A DNA stretch of 64,000 nucleotides, taken from Ischnura elegans. Lineage: Eukaryota > Arthropoda > Insecta > Odonata > Coenagrionidae. The stretch lies in contig NC_060258.1 in NCBI RefSeq assembly GCF_921293095.1, positions 6,090,607 through 6,154,606 on the forward strand. Direction: 5' to 3'. Below the pieces are notes generated by a model. The model was not told the DNA's origin. It worked only from the letters and a program-made list of their open reading frames with translations, and ran no database searches. Position numbers and translations under genes: made by a program. Positions within the stretch are counted from its first letter, which is position 1, and each line of letters starts with the position of its first letter. Positions 11,677 through 21,650 of the stretch are shown here, piece after piece.

Positions 11677-13229
11677 AATTAGCTACAGAGGATCATGAAG
11701 CATGGTACGAAAATTTTAATTAGCTTTGAATGTATCATTCATTACCTTCAGCCTTATCATAAGTTTACAATGAACAATTTTTTAAGATAATTATCAACAT
11801 GCTTGTCATTTTAGAATACTATTATTATTCCTAATTGAGTATCAATTTGTTAGCTAAGCATAAACAATATTTTCAATGAAATCATCAACTATATTATGTT
11901 ACCTAAGCAATATTCTTAATTGCCTATTGATTAATCATGTAATCTTTCCCACTTACAATAAGTGCTACAATACCTTTGTTTTTTTCCTTGTGCTAATACT
12001 AAGATCATCTACTATTCAAGACAAAGCTCAGATTTATGTGTAATATGAACCTAGTGCATTGATTTCACTCTTAACAAATAAAGTATCCATTGAAAACCTG
12101 AGATAATAATCATACTGAGAAATGCTTTATATTTCATCATACAAAAGTGTGGTACCTACTTTATGCAACTTGATCTTTAATTACGACCTCTAATTAAAAT
12201 AGATCTTTAATTAAGTGTGAGATAGGTACTCTCATTCATAGCACTCCAGCGGAATTCATATAAAGCCTTTGCAATTCCTACGAGTGACGCGAATCTCACC
12301 ATTACCGTCCCTTAATAGTGCTATTAAGGAACGAGAACTTACCATGCTCATGGGAAAGTATCAGTGACACGAAAACAGTAGTACTTACGATATGGCAACG
12401 GTCATAAAGAAGAATAAAAATCAGGAAATTGCTACACGATGAAAACCATAATTCGTATTCAACACGTTATAACAAGAAAGTGCCAATGATGCATATTGTA
12501 AGATTGGCTTCAATATATTATGAAGCAATGCACAATATATAAACGTTTTTATCTCATGAATAGGTACAACGCATTTAGAACTCTAGGTATTCCATTAATC
12601 ATCAAGTTCAAAGAGAACCACCACGTACAGTTGAAAACAAACACTCATTTATCTCTACAGCTGTAAGTTGTTTCCATGCTAGCGAGCTATAGTCTAGGTA
12701 AAAAAAACAAGCCTCAATTAAGTTATCATTTTCTCGATTATACTACAGAGATTTTCCTCCTTTCCCACATTGCTACATTGATCACCTACAGCAGAAAACA
12801 CGGCAATATAACATGCATCGGAAAGAAGAACACAACCCTTAATGATAATCCCGAAATCAACACGAACGTAGGCACAACCCAAAATCAGTTACCAGGAGTT
12901 CATGAGTTTTGCCTAACTCCACAAATGTAGGGGCTATAAAATCCGCTATATAAATATTGTTCTAATGTGACTGAGATTCGTGATGGCGAATTTTAATAAC
13001 GATTATTAACATTAAATAAGTTAAAGGCTAGTTCACAGGTGATCGCTCATGAAAAAACCGCATGAAACTTCGGTTTTTGGAATTATCATATATAAATTTA
13101 TACAACTATACGTATAATTATACCTACTTTGCCTTCTTAAATATATGAAATAAGACCTTGATCACCGTCGTACGTGCGTCAGCTATTGAACTATAAGGTT
13201 CTTAATATACCAGCTGCAGTTGCACTCCT
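11677..13229. other. Harbinger right arm, non-coding
   Basis: Upstream of the transposase start; it should contain its promoter, but I cannot point to one. A perfect 20-bp inverted repeat (CCTTAATAG, 2-bp gap, CTATTAAGG) lies at 12310-12329. The 84-codon open frame at 12676-12930 shows no family features. Confidence 0.45.
12310..12329. repeat. Short perfect inverted repeat upstream of transposase
   Basis: Nine-base arms with a 2-bp centre, about 640 bp upstream of the transposase start codon. Possible protein-binding site or chance; no further support. Confidence 0.3.
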
Positions 13230-13410
13230 TGTAAATCGAGGATCAACAAGACTCGGAATAATTGTCGAGGCCTACGTCGCCTCGATATTTATTCCGTCTG
13301 GCGCGGCCTCGAAACGGCGACAATAAGCTTCGTGAATTGCAAATTACGGAAACGTCGAGGCTTGAACGTCGCCGCCTCGACATTTTCGAGGATTCGACAA
13401 AATCGAGGCC
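13230..13410. promoter_or_regulatory. Subterminal GTCGAGGC motif cluster, right end
   Basis: About eight copies or half-copies of TCGAGG/CCTCGA lie within 180 bp of the right TIR, for example GTCGAGGCCTACGTCGCCTC and GCCGCCTCGAC. They match the left-end cluster in motif but not in order, as expected of binding sites kept by function. Confidence 0.5.
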
Positions 13411-13427
13411 TTCGTGAATAAGGCCCC
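13411..13427 (-). repeat. Right TIR of Harbinger element
   Basis: Perfect inverted match to 493-509. An inner TTCGTGAATT lies about 85 bp inside, mirroring the doubled core at the left end. Confidence 0.85.
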
Positions 13428-13828
13428 AGGTTAAGAAAATTTATTGTGCATGCCTGGCTATTTCACGTGCTTGTTCGTTGCAATGTTACAATACTAAGTG
13501 TTTGCATTTTTTATATTTGTAACATATCCGATTGATTTGATAACAATATTATTTGCTAAAATTATCTTTGCCAGTTGTTTATCAAATGTTTTTTTACTTT
13601 GTTTATATAAACCGTTATTTCAAACAATTCTTCGATAATAATATTTTGTGTACATGATTTTGGTGCTATGAAAATCATGCACACAAAAGTGTGTTCTTTA
13701 TTTATTGAGAGTGTGGTTTTTATTTATTGAGAGTTTGGTTTTTAGAATTGCTCTGTAAAAATGGGTACATTTCTATAGGTATCCTAATATTAAGAGATGT
13801 TTTTGTTGTGAAATACTATTTTTTATGT
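13428..13828. other. Unannotated AT-rich DNA
   Basis: Between the Harbinger right end and the hAT MITE. No gene or repeat recognised. Confidence 0.4.
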
Positions 13829-13836
13829 ATTGAGAT

Positions 13837-14548
13837 CAGTGGCGGCTGGTAGTAATTTATGTAGGGTGTGCATTAGAGCAGATATAGGATGATTTAATTA
13901 TATTATGTTAATCCTAATCCATGAGCGTCATATTTCGTCGTAATAGAATACATAGCAAGCAAAACATATCACTGGTACACTCTACCCTTAAAATTGCATG
14001 AACAGAAATAATATTAGCATGTATGAAAATAATTATTCTCAACACACCTTTACAAGTGACGGTAGTTGAAATTCATTCTCTTTTCCTTACACCCCAATGA
14101 GGAAGTAGTGTAGAAAACGGCTATACAGATGGCTCTATAGACGGACTAGGATCCTGGGCGCAGGTAGTGTAGGTGGCGGCTACACCACTACACTACCTGC
14201 TAGTCAGTCAGTCAGTCACCAAAAACATGCGCGTGCGCATTCGCATGGTTTTGAGTCTGCTCCCATCACCCTTTGAACAGCACATACCCCCCCGCTTACC
14301 TCGTCCCGCCAGAGCTCCCTCAAGCGATCGCACAGACCGAAAATGCGCCCGGCATGATGCCACGGGATGGCACACAAGTAGAGCGGTGAATTCGAAAGGG
14401 AGATAGCTGTAGCGTTCGGAGGCTCATGTTTCTTGCATATGCAGACAGTACTTATATCCTTCGCATTGCAAAGGAATAGTTTTCTTTATAATTTATTCAT
14501 CTTTGGGTGTGCACTTGCTAACATGCGTATACGCACGCGCCGCCACTG
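13837..14548. mobile_element. hAT-type non-autonomous element (MITE), 712 bp
   Basis: Bounded by inverted CAGTGGCGGC ends (left 13837-13846, right 14539-14548) and flanked by a perfect 8-bp direct repeat ATTGAGAT (13829-13836 and 14549-14556). An 8-bp duplication with CAG..CTG ends is diagnostic of the hAT superfamily. There is no transposase inside. The middle is GC-richer than its surroundings and has a short TCAG tandem run near 14205. The exact TSD suggests a recent insertion. Confidence 0.88.
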
Positions 14549-14556
14549 ATTGAGAT

Positions 14557-15422
14557 GTTTGTTGCATGTAAGAATCACCATAATTGTGGCTGGGGATATT
14601 AAACACTGTATTGCTTTTTAAATCGGTAGGGTTTGATGCACTATGGTTCATGGTTAAAGGTCTGTTTACTCCATGAATTCACCTGTGCTAATTATTTTCT
14701 AAATAAGTTAATCCAGAAATGTACACAAGAATGCATTGTGTAACACACCCAACTTGTGTGAATGCATGAATAGAAAATAGAACCTGTCTGATTTGGTTCT
14801 TGCATTCATTGTTCATGCATTCACACATTAACTTGCATGTGTTATTTTGTGGTGTAAACAGGCCTTAAAAATATGAGGTGATGATTTTGATTCTCATGAT
14901 ATATTTTTTCGGTCAACTTTTTTGAAAATGCTTATTATTTGTACAGATAAGGTTTTTGCAAATAGCTTCATGGCATAGGGAATGGGATGTATTTAATTTT
15001 ATAGATCTATTTTGTTTAATGAATTTGAAGTGCATGGAAAAATTGTTGGAGTAGAGATTGGAATGAACTACATGAATGGGAAGATATTCTTTTCTTGTAT
15101 ATTTTTGGGATATCTAGCATCTTAATTATAATGGCTGTCTTTCCAAAATCACCACCAGATTATGACATGCACAAAAAACTTTAGGAAGCAGCTTTCCTGA
15201 GGCCATAATATCATACTCTGTTGTGTATGAGTGTGTTACTATGCTTTGTGCAATATTTCTTCAGCAGACGCTCGCTCGTTGACATGTATTTTTGCATTGC
15301 ACGGTTCGGTGTCTCTTCTTGTAAGATGCAACCCATGAAGCACTGACTTAGAATTCAAATCCTGGAGATGTGTGCTGAAATCACCCTGAAGTAGCCAATT
15401 CTTGTAAAGTCCGCATCATCAC
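14557..15422. other. Unannotated DNA, no gene seen
   Basis: AT-rich and without recognised repeats. It lies 3' of the orphan exon on the minus strand. Confidence 0.4.
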
Positions 15423-15567
15423 CTGTTCATTCCTGTTCCTGCCTTCCACAAAGCGATCGTATACCCATCTGTCGATCATTTCAAGCTTGTCAATTTTCAT
15501 TCTCCCTGGTTTTATATCTTTCTCCCTGGGCAACTCTTCAAAGATCGCATGTTTAAAATCTTTTGCT
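15423..15567 (-). CDS. Orphan internal exon, unknown protein
   Basis: A 145-bp open stretch between a good acceptor (CTTATTTTCAG, next to 15567) and a donor (GAACAG|GTGATG, at 15423). It encodes 48 residues including KHAIFEELPREKDIKPGR and KLEMIDRWVYDRFVEGRN. Reading through the donor gives a further 13 residues before a stop, so it could instead be a terminal exon. The charged helical sequence with IDRWV faintly resembles CENPB-type helix-turn-helix segments of pogo-like transposases, but I do not recognise the family. No partner exon was found nearby. It could be a host exon, a transposon exon or chance. Confidence 0.35.
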
Positions 15568-15773
15568 CTGAAAATAAGTTCCCTTCATTTTGATGCCAGT
15601 AACAGTTTTACCACTCATGCTTGGATGAATCTTAGCAATATCAGTGTCAATATAAGGCTTATTCTCAAGAAGCAGTCAAGTAAAATAATGTAAAACGTCT
15701 GAAATCAACTAATCTGAAGAAGATTGAACATAACAAAAATGGAGGTGGCTGACTGGAAAAAATTTACTCTCTC
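15568..15773. other. Possible SINE tail and spacer
   Basis: The minus-strand sequence below 15773 would be the body and tail of the tRNA-like SINE. Its end is not defined. Confidence 0.3.
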
Positions 15774-15832
15774 GGAGTCTCAAACCCTGGTCTTTCAAAA
15801 TGAAAGTGCAGTGCGTTACCACTAGGCCAAAC
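15774..15832 (-). repeat. tRNA-derived SINE head
   Basis: On the minus strand, TTGGCCTAGTGGTAACGCAC matches a Pol III A box and, about 30 bp on, GGGTTTGAGACTCC matches a B box. A short anticodon-like stem (CTTT/AAAG) lies between. The loop lacks U33 and there is no acceptor stem, so this is a SINE or tRNA relic, not a tRNA gene. Confidence 0.6.
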
Positions 15833-16089
15833 TGGCATTGAAACAATGAGCCAAATTGTTTAATTAAATTCAATGTGATCGTATTTTTAAATTTTAAATG
15901 CTTTTTTCCCTCAAACCCGGGTGTATATGGACAAAACCCTTCAACAGTATTCCTATCTAATTGTCTACTTTCAAGTAAAAAAGGTGTCATCTTCTTTCTT
16001 GACATCTCTTGCACAAAGTCTCCATGAGACTGTAAGAGATACTTCATGGTGATATCAGGTTGCGTCAGGGATCCCATTTTTTATTTGAA

Positions 16090-16440
16090 TTCATATTTTC
16101 ATCATACACCTGGATATTATGTCGCTGCTGTGTATGAAAACCGATGGTACATTGGCTGTGTTCTTCAAACAAGAATTTTCAGGGTTCAAGGCGAACCCTG
16201 ATGAGGGTACAACGCACCGGGGCCCGGAACCAAGCCAGGGGCTTATACGCCAGGAATCCCGGGGAGGGGGAGGAGAGAGGAAGGAAAAAGGATGGAGACG
16301 CCGTCGCGATCGGAGCCCGCCGGCGCCTCCAGGGAAAGGAAAGGGTTGGAAGGGAGGGAAAGAGGGATTAAACACTCCAGTGCTATGGAAGCAAAGGAGG
16401 CCCAATCTAGCGAAACCATGCCTGCGCAATTTCTCTACCA
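16090..16440. other. GC-rich, purine-skewed island of unknown origin
   Basis: GC content is far above the surroundings, with G/A-rich runs (GGGGAGGGGGAGGAGAGAGG near 16259) and CCGCCGGCGCCTCC near 16320. Open frames on both strands are by-products of this composition. It may be an inserted repeat or a CpG-rich relic; no family was recognised. Confidence 0.4.
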
Positions 16441-16486
16441 CCAACCCGAAGAGATTTTTCTATGAGAAGAAAAATCCCAATGAGAG

Positions 16487-16597
16487 GGACAGTGGGAATG
16501 TGTTGTTCAAACAGTTGAGGATGGTGAAATTCTTGTGAATTTCATGACACCAGATGGTAAGGCTAGGTCAAACATTTTGCCAAAACATTTGGATTAG
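16487..16597 (+). pseudogene. Decayed coding fragment, unknown domain
   Basis: A 36-codon open stretch ending in TAG reads GQWECVVQTVEDGEILVNF then MTPDGKARSNILPKHLD. The pattern of short beta strands (W-x-x-V-V-x-x-V-x-D-G-E-I-L-V-x-F) looks like a small SH3/Tudor-type barrel such as occurs in some transposon-encoded and chromatin proteins. No start or splice site was identified, and upstream sequence is out of frame. Confidence 0.3.
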
Positions 16598-17688
16598 TGC
16601 CGGATAATGTTGACAGATGTGTTAATGCATGCACCAGAGCGTAAGACCATCAGAGGAAGGCAGTGTACCTTCTCAGATTCCACATTCACTGCAATTGAGA
16701 AGGCCTGGGATGCTTACCATCAGGCTTAGAGGTCAGAGGTATGTACTTATCCTTCAAATAGGTACTATAGGTACTAGGTAATATGTACACATTCAACCAG
16801 TTTTTGCCCAATTAAAAATTTCTAGTAAATCCATATATTTACTAAAATGTTTCCATTTTCTACTATTTGGTAATTAACAATAGATTGCCTGCTAAATTTA
16901 AAGAATGATAGGGGTTTACAGGAACTTTGATACTCAAATACAACTCCCCTTTTGAGAGAAGTCCAGAAACATAAGTGCTGTAGCCCGTCATTTTACAACC
17001 ATCAATAAAATAAATCATATAAGCACTATCCATCATGGGAGCAACTTCAGGTTTAATTTTCCTGAAAGAGGGAGTATAAAGCAAGTTATATTAAAAAACT
17101 CAGTCACCTAATTGGTGTCCCTTTTTTGTTATAAGAAGTTGAAAAAGTGGCATTTTTCAACAAAAAACATTAGCGGAATGATGATTTTCATAAGATTTAT
17201 TAACAAATAAATCCAAAATTGCCCAAAACCGCACCCTATATTAAAGTTGATGGTATTTACCATGCTTACAGAGATTTTTATGGCTTTCATTTGATATATG
17301 TGATTTTTACAGGTATTTGAAAATGTCACTTTTTTGTCGAAATTTGTCAAAAGTGCAAGTTTTGAACATTTATAGAAAAAAAAGTTGTGAAGTGAAAATC
17401 GTTTTGATCACATTTTTGAAAACTATAGCAGCGTTTTTATAGCCTCTAAAATTTTTATTAGCTTCACTATTTTGGTTTAGGTTTTACAGGGGCACAAATA
17501 TGATAGTTATGAATAATTTGATCGGTGCACACAATTTTTGTGTGCCTCATTGACTTCAAACACTCATATCTTGGAAAATACTAGCAATGGGTCTTTGATA
17601 TTTTGGATTTTTCTTAACTAAGGTTGAAACTAACAACAGGGAAAAATGATCAAAATCTGAGATGGTGGGCGTGGGACCCCCCAAAAAT
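16598..17688. other. Unannotated region next to gypsy fragment
   Basis: AT-rich. A minus-strand open stretch at 16863-17084 is preceded by an acceptor-like CTTTCAG but has no recognisable domain. The part from about 17100 to 17688 looks like a repeat that replaces the downstream part of the gypsy pol gene. Confidence 0.35.
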
Positions 17689-17825
17689 AGGTTGAGTTGA
17701 CATGGAATGACCCATATAGTTTGCGAGGGGCTAACTAAGGCAGGATTTACTCTGAATTTTAAAAAAATGTGAATTTTCCAGCGTGAGATTAATTCCAGGT
17801 TGAGTTGACATGGAATGACCCATAT
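17689..17825. repeat. Pair of 29-bp direct repeats at gypsy break
   Basis: The 29 bp at 17689-17717 are repeated exactly at 17797-17825 (core GAGTTGACATGGAATGACCC), 108 bp apart. The second copy abuts the point where gypsy reverse transcriptase sequence stops. Confidence 0.75.
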
Positions 17826-19002
17826 CCAGATTGTTAAAATGTTCTTCTGTACTTTTTCCAATAACCACTATATCATCCAAAAAAATTATAACACCTGTCA
17901 ACCCTTGTAAAAAAAATTTCACACTTTTCTAGAAGAGTGCACATGCTGGTTTTGTACCAAATGGTAGCCTATTAGGAACAAATATTCCCCTATGAGTGCT
18001 CCAAGTCAACAACTTTTTAGTTTCGTCTGTTAATTCTAATTGATTATAGTCCTGGTAAAAATCCAACTTAGTGGAGTACTCCCCACCCTGCAGAGCAGCA
18101 AAGAGTTCCTTGATGCGAGGCAAAGGATGTTTAATATCATCCAAGTGCCTATTTATTGTTACCTTGTAATCAACACACAGTCTCAATCGGCCATCTGGCT
18201 GCATCACAGGGACCAAGGGTGTTCCCCATTCTGAATTAGTTACCAAGGAAATAACACCTTCCTTCTCCAATCTGTCCAGTTCCTCATCAATTTTTGCTTT
18301 AAAATCAAATGGTACATGAGGAGGTTTAAAAAATATTGGCATGACTGACTCATTAGTGTTTAGAGAAGCCTTTTCATATTTAAACCTACCCAGCTCGGAT
18401 TTAAACAAATCCCCATGTTTCTTAATTAGTATCACTAAATCTCTATTGCAATTCATGGCATTCAAAGAATAGTTTAATAAATTACCTTTAAATATTTCAA
18501 ACACATCCATCAAATCCCTCCCAAACATGGAGCGGGTACCACCATCAACCACAATAAGCCTACAAAGTTTGCATATGCCATTATAGCATATTTGAACATT
18601 GATCTCACCAGCAGGAACTGCAATATGATTGTCATACTTTCTTAATCGAATATCAGTTTCTTTAAGCCCAAACATGGAGAAATGCTCATCATATACCGAA
18701 TTTGGAATTACCGAAATCCCTGCAACCGAGTCTAGCTTCATACACAAAGGCTTATTATTAATGACTACACTGGCAGTCGAAGGCCTTATTACCTTACTGT
18801 TTTCACAATAATTCATCTGAACAAAATTCAAACGAGACTCCAACTTGTCGCTAATATCAACAGAATGGTTACCCAAAATTTTACATGCCTTGGCTAAATG
18901 TCCTATCTGCTGACAATTGCGGCACCTATATTTCTTAAACTTACAACTCGAAAAATTGTGGTTACATTCACCACAAATTCTGCACCTGTTCATTTCTCCC
19001 AT
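17826..19002 (-). pseudogene. Ty3/gypsy pol fragment (nucleocapsid, protease, RT)
   Basis: Minus-strand remnant of an LTR retrotransposon polyprotein. In order: two CCHC-like zinc knuckles (CRICGECNHNFSSC is irregular, CRNCQQIGHLAKAC is regular); an aspartic protease region in which the D-S/T-G catalytic triplet reads DSV (Gly lost); and reverse transcriptase with EGVISLVTNSEWGTPLVPV, LRLCVDYK, TKLDFYQDYNQLEL and WSTHRGIFVPNRLPFG. An in-frame TAG at 17929-17931 precedes the catalytic FLDD segment, which is in the same frame (near 17873). Pol ends abruptly at 17826; RNase H and integrase are absent. It is inactive by nonsense change, active-site loss and truncation. Confidence 0.9.
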
Positions 19003-19037
19003 AACTTATGAAGGGTGGGTCTGAAGGTCAGTTCTCT

Positions 19038-19405
19038 TTAGGTCCTGCTTCGTATATTCATGGCCACTTGAAATGCCCGGTCTGGGTTGTGACACTGCTT
19101 CCTCTTGACATAATTATAATCCATTTCCCCACATGCTGCTGTCATGGTAGAAAATGTCGCTTCCCTCTTAATGGCCATTTCCAAGATGCTCTGCCGTGGT
19201 GTAGTGTGGTCTTCTTCACACAGCTTATCCAGAATCGGTCCTCTTGATAGTCCACAAATAAATTTATCCTTTAGCATCTCGTCGAGCATAGTTCCAAATT
19301 TGCAGTCACCGGCCTTCTTCATCATCCATGCATACCATTCCCAAACAGTCTCCTGCACTGATTGCCGCACCTCATAAAATTCAATTCTTTCTCTGAATAC
19401 TGATA
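19038..19405 (-). pseudogene. Ty3/gypsy gag fragment
   Basis: A capsid-region piece of the same element: RERIEFYEVRQSVQE, then KFGTMLDEMLKDKFICGLSR and ILDKLCEED, a pattern common in gypsy-type Gag. A stop near 19038 and a frame change separate it from the nucleocapsid part at 19002. Upstream it is cut at about 19410 by the start of the long inverted repeat. No gypsy LTR was recognised in the window. Confidence 0.8.
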
Positions 19406-19592
19406 TCCTCAGTAGTGTAGATATGGCGATTCCACCCAGTTATCACTCTCCAGATCTCTTCTCACGCTCCACATGCATCCGGTCCCAGCGCTTCGAGTTT
19501 ATCAACTCAAGACTCGAGCGTGGGAATAACCTTGACGTGATCCGTGGGAGCGTAACCAGTTCAAGTCAGTTATGCTTGTCCCCCTCTGAGGA

Positions 19593-19600
19593 TATAAAAA
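19593..19600 (+). promoter_or_regulatory. TATA box in left arm
   Basis: TATAAAAA lies 182 bp from the arm tip, followed about 25-30 bp on by GCAGACTCATTC, a plausible start site. A splice-donor-like TTTG|GTGAGT follows at 19828. The elements together suggest a Pol II promoter firing inward. Confidence 0.5.
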
Positions 19601-19644
19601 CGCGACTCGATCGGAGCAGACTCATTCTCTTCCTTCAAGCAGTC

Positions 19645-19820
19645 AGCATAGACATCTTCACCTAAAGAAGTCAGTAAAATTAGGAGGACTGCCCTTAGAG
19701 CCAGCACAGCAATCTTCACTTAAAGAAGACGGTAAAAAATTCGAGAACCTTCCTCAGGACCAGCATAGCTATCGTCGATATAAGAAGTCGTCAGAAATCA
19801 GGAGGACCAACTCAGACAGT
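19645..19820 (+). repeat. Triplicated 58-bp leader repeat, left arm
   Basis: Three diverged units begin at 19645, 19703 and 19762 (AGCATAGACATCTTC, AGCACAGCAATCTTC, AGCATAGCTATCGTC). Each has a TCTTC..GAAG potential stem and ends near an AGGAGGAC-like block. They lie between the presumed start site and the donor-like site. Confidence 0.65.
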
Positions 19821-20298
19821 GATTTGGTGAGTGTCAGCCTGATTCCATATTATTTTGGTTATATTTATAATAAGTCCACAGAAATGAAAGGTCATTAAAT
19901 CCGATAATACTGATCAGAGAGCCTAAAAAATCCTTACGAGTGACTTTCACACAACTAGCATTCATCCGTAATATTTTTCTCGTAAAAACACTTTTCAGGG
20001 TATTTAAGGGTATTTTGGGTACGGAAAAATCCTGGTCCTAGTACTCTCATTTTCGCCCAAAAATTCGGGGGCATAAATATAGAAACAATTCCGTTGAAAA
20101 AATTTTGACAAAGCAAGTAGTTTAGATTTGGTGGGCTAATTTATGAGTAATGGTATTAGGAGAATATAGGTTAGCAGCAGGTAGCTTTGCAAGAAAATCT
20201 TTAATAACTCCGTTATTTGAAGGAATTTGGGTAGAGTTTAAAGGAAAAAGTTTCTTTGTTTTTCAATGTGCATAAAATGCAGCAATCAAATTCTCTGT

Positions 20299-21240
20299 GA
20301 CCCTTAAGGGTTCCGATTCAGGGTACTCAAGTACCCTTATTTTCCATGTTAGGGTTTTAAGAGTTATTAGAAAACTTGTTCATCTTGCAACTCTATACAC
20401 GAAGCACCGCTTGATTTTTTCATAATTACCCCCCCAAAGTGTCCAAAAATCGGTTTCAAGTTAAGAGAGGACTTAGAAAATATCTCTCTTCTTGGGGACA
20501 ATATAAATCTGTTAATATCTTTCTTATTTGAAGTGATAAATGCAAAGTGTAAACGGTGTAGGTGATAAAATTTAAATGTACTTAAAACATAACAATGAAA
20601 TTCTCTACGACCCTTAAAGGTTCCGATTCAGGGTACTCAAGTACCCTTATTTTCCATGTTAGGGTTTTAAGAGTTATTAGAAAACTTGTTCATCTTGCAA
20701 CTCTATACACGAAGCACCGCTTGATTTTTTCATAATTACCCCCCAAAGTGTCCAAAAATCGGTTTCAAGTTAAGAGAGGACTTAGAAAATTTCTCTCTTC
20801 TTGGGGACAATATAAATCTGTTAATATCTTTCTTATTTGAAGTGATAAATGTAAACTGTAAAAGGTATAGGCGAAAATATTTAACTGCCCTTCGAATATA
20901 AAACTCAAAATTTCTCAGACCCTCATGGGGTCAGGGTCAGGGGTGTCTTGCTCCCTTATTAAAGGAGTTAACCTTTCGATGTTTCTGACAAATATTGTTG
21001 CTCCTGCAACGTTATACATGAATTAATAATTTGTTTTTTCAAATTCGCTCCGAAAGCCCTTCAAAAATTAACATAAAAATTATATTTGGACTTAAAAATT
21101 TCTCGTCCGGTGAAGCATATTTAACCTTTCATATCTTCTTTAGTTAAAGTCATAAAAATATGATACAAATAGAAATTTAGGTTAATTTTAATTACCTTTA
21201 TAAATTATTATCTAAACTTTATGGAACCCTGTATGATTCA
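20299..21240 (+). repeat. 310-bp tandem subrepeats of the left arm
   Basis: Units start with ACCCTTAAGGGTTCCG-like sequence, then the palindromic GGGTACTCAAGTACCC, and include TTCATCTTGCAACTCTATAC and CTTTCTTATTTGAAGTG blocks. The first two are about 95% alike by eye; the third is clearly diverged. Confidence 0.8.
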
Positions 21241-21478
21241 GGGTCAGGATACTTAGGTGCCTCTAATTAGATTGTTACACTATTGATGTTTATTACAGGA
21301 AACAAGCTAAATTGATAGCTAAATACAATCCTATAACTGAAAAAATGTTTTAATTCCCGTGCAGAAATATGCATTGACTTGCATTTGCATGATTCGATTA
21401 ATTTTGATTCCACCGTCTAAACGAGCTAGTTGTTTCCCGGTATACCTAAGGTCTCCCCCATCATTCTAATACAACTTC

Positions 21479-21650
21479 TAATATATTTAAGGGTTATTGT
21501 TCTGCGTAAATAAATTTACAAATAAATAAATACATTTTTCATATTACTTGTTATTTTTTTATAATATATATTAATAATATATTTAAGGGTTATTGTTCTG
21601 CGTAAATAAATTTAGAAATAAATAAATACATTTTTCATTCCATTTGTTAT
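21479..21650 (+). repeat. Tandem duplication, about 97-bp period
   Basis: AATATATTTAAGGGTTATTG and the following AT-rich bases to ATACATTTTTCAT at 21479 recur at 21576 with one or two changes. Confidence 0.7.

Larger units (their letters stand above)
493..13427. mobile_element. PIF/Harbinger DNA transposon, about 12.9 kb, with nested insertion
   Basis: The ends are perfect 17-bp inverted repeats (GGGGCCTTATTCACGAA at 493-509, its reverse complement at 13411-13427). Between them lie the two proteins typical of the superfamily: a Myb/SANT-like DNA-binding protein on the plus strand and a HARBI1-type DDE transposase on the minus strand, convergent. Removing the nested 661-6867 element and one TSD copy leaves about 6.7 kb, a more usual size for an autonomous copy, with the left TIR then only about 240 bp from the Myb start codon. 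The expected 3-bp TWA target duplication is not obvious: the bases next to the ends are ACA on the left and AGG on the right, with a TTA a few bases away on each side. Superfamily assignment is firm from the proteins; exact ends are less certain. Confidence 0.88.
19411..21240 (+). repeat. Left inverted arm
   Basis: A unique tip (19411 to about 20280) with promoter and leader, followed by 310-bp subrepeats starting at about 20299, 20609 and 20918, and a faint fourth near 21225. Subrepeats diverge progressively toward the loop. Confidence 0.75.

Noticed and set aside
12676-12930. An 84-codon frame in the Harbinger right arm
   Set aside because: No domain, no splice context, and composition like the surrounding AT-rich DNA.
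14173-14406. A 77-codon frame inside the hAT MITE
   Set aside because: No transposase or other domain; the element is clearly non-autonomous and GC-rich in the middle.
15774-15832. A tRNA gene
   Set aside because: A- and B-box-like sequences are present, but there is no acceptor stem and the anticodon loop lacks U33, so it is a SINE or tRNA relic.
16091-16538. Overlapping 117- and 139-codon frames on opposite strands in the GC-rich island
   Set aside because: They arise from purine-rich low-complexity sequence and have no recognisable domain. The better coding evidence is the short fragment at 16487-16597 in another frame.
19423-19665. An 80-codon frame present in both inverted arms (also 30563-30805)
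   Set aside because: It spans the TATA box and presumed start site and has no domain. Its conservation is explained by the arms being near-identical.
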